Shown in pieces: positions 60,243 to 64,000 of a stretch of DNA of 64,000 bases. Source of the DNA: Acidobacteriaceae bacterium (GTDB lineage: Bacteria; Acidobacteriota; Terriglobia; Bryobacterales; Bryobacteraceae); the NCBI GenBank assembly GCA_019240475.1, contig JAFAYI010000018.1, positions 62,001 to 126,000 of the forward strand. The letters are read 5' to 3'. A program made the position numbers and the translations under genes. The stretch's first letter is position 1, and each line of letters opens with the position of its first letter. The notes under the pieces are model-generated. The model saw nothing but the letters and a program-made list of their open reading frames with translations. It was not told the origin of the DNA and did not search any database.

Positions 60243-61925
60243 CTAGCCCTTCGCCCGGCGATACCTTCGAATCAAGTTATTCGTCGAGCTGTCGTGCTCT
60301 AACGCCGGCTCTCCGCCGCTCTCCAGCTCCGGAATGATCCGCTGCGCCAGCACCTTGCCCAGCTCCACGCCCCACTGGTCGAACGAGTTGATCTGCCAGA
60401 TCGTCCCTTGCGTAAACACGCTGTGCTCGTAAAGCGCCACCAGCTTGCCGAGGCTCTCTGGCGTTAGCTCGTCCGCCAGAATCGTATTCGACGGTCGGTT
60501 GCCTTCGAACACTCTGTGCGGCGCAAGCCAATCCGGCGTCCCCTCCGCTTTAACCTGCTCCGCTGTCTTCCCGAACGCCAGCGCCTCCGCCTGCGCAAAC
60601 ACGTTCGCCATCAGCATGTCGTGGTGCCGCCCTAGCGGATTCAGTGTCTTCGCAAACGCAATGAAGTCGCAAGGGATCAGCCGCGTTCCTTGATGGATCA
60701 ACTGATAGAACGAATGCTGCCCGTTGGTCCCCGGCTCGCCCCAATAAATCGGACCCGTCGCGTAATCGACCTTCGTTCCCTCCAGCGTCACGTGCTTGCC
60801 GTTGCTCTCCATGGTCAACTGCTGCAGATACGCTGGGAACCGCTTCAGATACTGCTCATATGGCAGCACCGCCACCGTCTCGGCCCCGAAAAAGTCCGCA
60901 TACCATACCGTCAGCAGCCCTAACAATACAGGAAGATTTTGTTTGAATGGAGCCGTGCGAAAATGCTCGTCCATCTGGTGGAACCCGTCGAGCATGGCCC
61001 GAAAATTCTCCGGCCCGATCGCTACCATCGTCGATAGCCCGATCGCCGAATCCATCGAATACCGGCCGCCGACCCAATCCCAAAAGCCGAACATATTCGC
61101 GGTATCGATGCCGAACTTCGCCACCTCCGCCGCGTTTGTCGAAACCGCCACGAAGTGCCGAGCCACCGACTTTTCATCGCCGTCGAATCCTGTCACCGAC
61201 CACGCCCGCGCCGAGTGCGCGTTCGTCATCGTCTCGAGCGTCGTAAACGTCTTCGATGAAATGATGAACAGCGTCTCGGCCGCATCCAGATCGCGCACGG
61301 CCTCCGCAAAATCCGTTCCGTCCACGTTCGAGACGAACCGAAACGTCATGTCGCGATCGCTGTAATGCTTCAGCGCCTCGTACGCCATCACCGGCCCCAA
61401 ATCCGACCCGCCGATGCCCACGTTGATCACATTCCGAATCGGCCTGCCCGTGTAGCCCTTCCACTCCCGGCTGCGGATACGATTCGAAAAATCCGTCATC
61501 TTATCCAGCACCGCATGCACTTCGGGAACTACGTTTTCGCCGTCCACCACAATCGAAGCTCCGCGCGGCGCCCGCAGCGCCACATGCAGCACCGCCCGCT
61601 TCTCGGTGATGTTAATCCTATCCCCGCGAAACATCGCATCGATCCGCCCGCGCAACCCCGATTGCTCCGCCAGCTTGAGCAGCAGCTTCAGCGTCTCATC
61701 CGTAATCCGGTTCTTCGAGTAATCCAGGAAAATATCGCCGGCCGTCGCCGTCATCCGCTCGCCGCGCTCGGGGTCGCCTGCGAACAGATCTCTCAAATGC
61801 GTCTGCTGCAGCTTCTTGTAATGCGTTCGCAGCGATTTCCAGGCCTTCAACGATGTCAGTGGCGTTGCAGTTTGCTCTGCCGTCCCGCCTTGGCCCCCAC
61901 TTGTCGACGTCGCGCTTGTTCCCAT
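60243..61925 (-). CDS. pgi: Glucose-6-phosphate isomerase
   Basis: A 560-residue enzyme interconverting glucose-6-P and fructose-6-P in glycolysis. Clear Pgi signatures: [99 protein letters not shown] (catalytic Glu/His region) and [18 protein letters not shown] (catalytic Lys side). ATG 61925 with GGGGAGA 7 nt upstream; a longer frame begins in msrA. It lies 11 nt after msrA. Confidence 0.96.
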   Translation of the reverse strand: MGTSATSTSGGQGGTAEQTATPLTSLKAWKSLRTHYKKLQQTHLRDLFAGDPERGERMTATAGDIFLDYSKNRITDETLKLLLKLAEQSGLRGRIDAMFRGDRINITEKRAVLHVALRAPRGASIVVDGENVVPEVHAVLDKMTDFSNRIRSREWKGYTGRPIRNVINVGIGGSDLGPVMAYEALKHYSDRDMTFRFVSNVDGTDFAEAVRDLDAAETLFIISSKTFTTLETMTNAHSARAWSVTGFDGDEKSVARHFVAVSTNAAEVAKFGIDTANMFGFWDWVGGRYSMDSAIGLSTMVAIGPENFRAMLDGFHQMDEHFRTAPFKQNLPVLLGLLTVWYADFFGAETVAVLPYEQYLKRFPAYLQQLTMESNGKHVTLEGTKVDYATGPIYWGEPGTNGQHSFYQLIHQGTRLIPCDFIAFAKTLNPLGRHHDMLMANVFAQAEALAFGKTAEQVKAEGTPDWLAPHRVFEGNRPSNTILADELTPESLGKLVALYEHSVFTQGTIWQINSFDQWGVELGKVLAQRIIPELESGGEPALEHDSSTNNLIRRYRRAKG

Positions 61926-61936
61926 CTCGATCTCCC

Positions 61937-62461
61937 CTAAGCCGAAACCTCTCGGCGCTCCGCCGCCCTGCTCGGCAGTTTCCAATTCGGCCTCGCGTAA
62001 TGACACGTGTAGCCGTTCGGGTAACGCTCCAAGTAGTCCTGATGCTCAGGCTCGGCCTCCCAGAACGGCCCCGCCTGCGCGACCTCCGTCACTACTTTGC
62101 CCGGCCACAGCCCCGATGCTTCCACGTCCGCGATCGTCTCTCTTGCGATGCGTTCTTGCTCTTCACTCGTGTAGAAAATTGCCGAACGATAACTCGTCCC
62201 CCGATCGTTACCCTGCCGATTGAGCGTCGTCGGATCGTGAATCTGAAAAAAGAACTCCAGCAGCTTCCGATAACTCAACCTCTCCGGATCGAAGACAATC
62301 TCGATCGCCTCGGCGTGCGTTCCGTGATTCCGATAGGTCGCATTCGGCGCATCGCCGCCCGAATAACCCACGCGCGTCGCAATCACGCCAGGAAACCGCC
62401 GCAGTAATTCCTGCATCCCCCAGAAACATCCGCCTGCCAGAATCGCCGTTTCAGTCGGCAT
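61937..62461 (-). CDS. msrA: Peptide-methionine (S)-S-oxide reductase
   Basis: A 174-residue repair enzyme. The catalytic Cys is C12 in [15 protein letters not shown], followed by [31 protein letters not shown] and [17 protein letters not shown]. No obvious GGGxxCGG recycling tail. ATG 62461 starts 1 nt after the msrB stop; the two reductases are clearly co-expressed. Confidence 0.95.
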   Translation of the reverse strand: MPTETAILAGGCFWGMQELLRRFPGVIATRVGYSGGDAPNATYRNHGTHAEAIEIVFDPERLSYRKLLEFFFQIHDPTTLNRQGNDRGTSYRSAIFYTSEEQERIARETIADVEASGLWPGKVVTEVAQAGPFWEAEPEHQDYLERYPNGYTCHYARPNWKLPSRAAERREVSA

Positions 62462-62462
62462 G

Positions 62463-62927
62463 TTACTTCTTCGCTCCTTCTGCTTTTGCTTCGAACAGTT
62501 GCCTGTAACTTCCATACCCTTCGCTCTCCAGCCGGTCCGCCGGAATGAAGCGCAACGAAGCCGAATTGATGCAATAACGCAACCCGCCGCTTTCCCGCGG
62601 CCCATCCGGAAACACGTGCCCTAAATGACTATCGCCTCCCCGCGATCGAACTTCCGTCCGCCTCATCCCGTGGCTGCTGTCATTCTTCTCTATTACGTTC
62701 TCCGCCTCCACCGGCTTTGTGAAACTCGGCCACCCACACCCGCTATCGAACTTGTCAAGTGAAGTAAAGAGCGGCTCGCCCGACACGATGTCTACATAAA
62801 GCCCCGCTTCTTTGCTGTCCCAATAAGCATTCCGGAACGGCCGCTCCGTCGCGTTATGCTGTGTCACTTCGTATTGCTCCGGCGATAGGCGCGAAACCGC
62901 CTCCGGGCTCTTATGATAATTCGCCAT
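62463..62927 (-). CDS. msrB: Peptide-methionine (R)-S-oxide reductase
   Basis: A 154-residue enzyme. The catalytic Cys is in [14 protein letters not shown] and the resolving Cys in [13 protein letters not shown]; the zinc CxxC pairs of the zinc-type MsrB are absent ([11 protein letters not shown]), so this is a zinc-free form. Also [21 protein letters not shown] 62927 has GGAG 7 nt upstream; ATG 62939 adds four residues and is possible. Followed by msrA. Confidence 0.95.
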   Translation of the reverse strand: MANYHKSPEAVSRLSPEQYEVTQHNATERPFRNAYWDSKEAGLYVDIVSGEPLFTSLDKFDSGCGWPSFTKPVEAENVIEKNDSSHGMRRTEVRSRGGDSHLGHVFPDGPRESGGLRYCINSASLRFIPADRLESEGYGSYRQLFEAKAEGAKK

Positions 62928-62992
62928 TTGCTGCTCCATTGGATTCCATCATCGACAGTTAGTTGCGCCGTTTTTCCGCGCGCCGCGCTCCT

Positions 62993-64000
62993 TCAGGCGC
63001 CCGCCAGCGCCTTCCTGCAATACGCCAAACACTTCTTCACTTCCTCAACCGGGGTTCCCGCGCCCGCGTACTCATACTCGATCAGCGCCGGTATCGGATA
63101 CCTTTTGTGCTTTAGGAGCTGAAGGACCCGCACGATCGGGGTGTCCCCTTCGCCAAACGGTTTATTCGGTCCGTTATTCTTCTGCCGGTCCTTCAAATGC
63201 AAGTGGCTGATCCTCTCATGCTGCTGCTCGATGTACTGCGCCGCGTCGAATCCTCCCGCCGTGAAATGTCCGATGTCGAGATTGACTTTAAACCACCTCG
63301 ATAGGTCTAGCGCCTTTTGAAACGTCTCGGGTGAAGAAAATTCGTCGGGGTTGCCCGTTTCGCTGTGGCCGTGCACCGCCACCGTGATCCGATATTTCTC
63401 CGCCAGAGGCTTCAGCCTCGGAAGCATGCTCACCTGCGTCGAGGATGCAATCGCTTTCGCCCGCAGCGCCTTGGCCTCCTGGAAACATTTGTCCAGCTCT
63501 TCATCGCTGAAATCCTTCCCGAAGTTCAGCGTGTACGCAAAAATCTCGATCCCCGCGCTCGCAAATTTCTGCCGCGCGCCCTCGAAATGTCCCATCGGCG
63601 TATTCAGCCTCCATTGCCGCAGCTTCTCCCGGAATTCTTTCTCTTCAGGGCTTCCCCTCGCTGCCTCGTACTTCGCCCTCATCTCCTCCATTGATGGCGT
63701 CTTCCCATCCGCCCCCGGCTTCGATATGTCGCTCAGAAGTTTCGTAAGCACCACGTCCTCCGGCTCCGCCTGCGGCGAAAACAACTCGCAAACGTGAGCC
63801 CCGCAATCCTTCATCGCCTGGATGACCGGTCCAATCGCATCTCCCTTCACCCTCGGCAACTCTCGAAAGCTATACGTGCAAACGCCTACCTGGACCCCGT
63901 GCCCTCCCCCCGAGGCGCGCGCAACCGCCATCCCCGAAACCAGCCCCGCGCCCCATCTTCCTAACTCGCGCCTTGAAAGCTTCGTATCGTCCTCCTCGCC
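62993..64000 (-). CDS. Tat-exported TIM-barrel sugar isomerase/epimerase-like protein (5' end outside window)
   Basis: At least 335 codons, open to the window end. The N-terminal residues visible include a twin-arginine-like stretch (LSRRELGRWGAGLVSG), so this is probably exported by Tat. The body is a xylose isomerase-like TIM barrel (AP endonuclease family 2): VGVCTYSFRELPRVKGD, GIEIFAYTLNFGKDFSD, ITVAVHGHSETGNPDEFS, WFKVNLDIGHFTAGGFD, ISHLHLKDRQKNNGPN and YPIPALIEYEYAGAGTPVEE, where the metal ligands Glu/Asp/His/Glu would lie. ATG 63931 would remove the Tat signal and is therefore not used. Confidence 0.87.
   Translation of the reverse strand, partial: GEEDDTKLSRRELGRWGAGLVSGMAVARASGGGHGVQVGVCTYSFRELPRVKGDAIGPVIQAMKDCGAHVCELFSPQAEPEDVVLTKLLSDISKPGADGKTPSMEEMRAKYEAARGSPEEKEFREKLRQWRLNTPMGHFEGARQKFASAGIEIFAYTLNFGKDFSDEELDKCFQEAKALRAKAIASSTQVSMLPRLKPLAEKYRITVAVHGHSETGNPDEFSSPETFQKALDLSRWFKVNLDIGHFTAGGFDAAQYIEQQHERISHLHLKDRQKNNGPNKPFGEGDTPIVRVLQLLKHKRYPIPALIEYEYAGAGTPVEEVKKCLAYCRKALAGA

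Noticed and set aside
1..64000. CRISPR arrays, transposases, rRNA, riboswitch motifs
   Set aside because: No regularly spaced repeats, no transposase-like proteins and no rRNA-like sequence were seen; no riboswitch could be identified by eye.

Overview
This 64 kb high-GC chromosomal window looks like an Acidobacteriota genome, most likely a Solibacter/Bryobacter-type relative. That is an inference from gene content: large Oar-like TonB-dependent receptors with carboxypeptidase-regulatory domains, Tat-exported ASPIC/UnbV (CRTAC1-like) propeller proteins, TPR lipid-free periplasmic proteins, BshC, a TreS-maltokinase fusion and several small acidobacterial-type hypotheticals. Genes are dense, with many ATGA, TGATG or few-base junctions. 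Both ends cut genes: a TonB receptor lacks its 5' part at the left and a Tat-exported TIM-barrel protein lacks its 5' part at the right. No rRNA, CRISPR array, transposase or phage structural gene was seen.

Region by region. 1-5.8 kb: a TonB receptor converging through a shared bidirectional terminator on a UnbV + TPR operon. 5.8-12.8 kb: housekeeping genes (BshC; frataxin-like CyaY, HemW, threonine aldolase, MFS permease, zinc-ribbon membrane protein, POTRA/HEAT protein). 12.8-27.5 kb: a long run of minus-strand genes. Its upstream half is a five-gene enzyme set (alpha/beta-hydrolase esterase, ATP-grasp ligase, YbdK-type carboxylate-amine ligase, M29 aminopeptidase, a second ATP-grasp-like protein), followed by phosphoglucomutase and a second UnbV-TonB receptor-TPR module, then FecR-like and small proteins. 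A divergent MocR-type regulator stands at its head. 29-32.5 kb: Nudix, gpsA-plsY-thpR, and Mpg glycosylase. 32.6-38.4 kb: trehalose operon otsA-otsB-treS/maltokinase with a good sigma70 promoter. 38.4-42 kb: small proteins, a HAD phosphatase and an ECF sigma/anti-sigma/secretin-like trio. 42-49.4 kb: M1 peptidase, LacI regulator converging on inositol oxygenase, pterin dehydratase, and a beta-lactamase-NamZ fusion. 49.4-56.9 kb: AT-hook-like protein, two transporters, a secreted TPR-like protein, bifunctional nuclease, MiaB and membrane proteins.

At 57.06 kb lies tRNA-Leu(CAG). The 2.5 kb after its 3' end is visibly more AT-rich, and carries an HNH-like Cys/His protein and a deaminase fused to an unknown domain: a probable accessory insertion at the tRNA. 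The window closes with a ferritin-like protein, pgi, msrA and msrB.

The parts most worth attention are the MocR + amidoligase-type cluster (22.4-29.1 kb), the tRNA-Leu island, a terminator-like hairpin inside the TPR reading frame at 15.47 kb, the loss of catalytic residues in the maltokinase domain, and a CG-centred palindrome sitting inside the inositol oxygenase promoter beside a LacI regulator gene.
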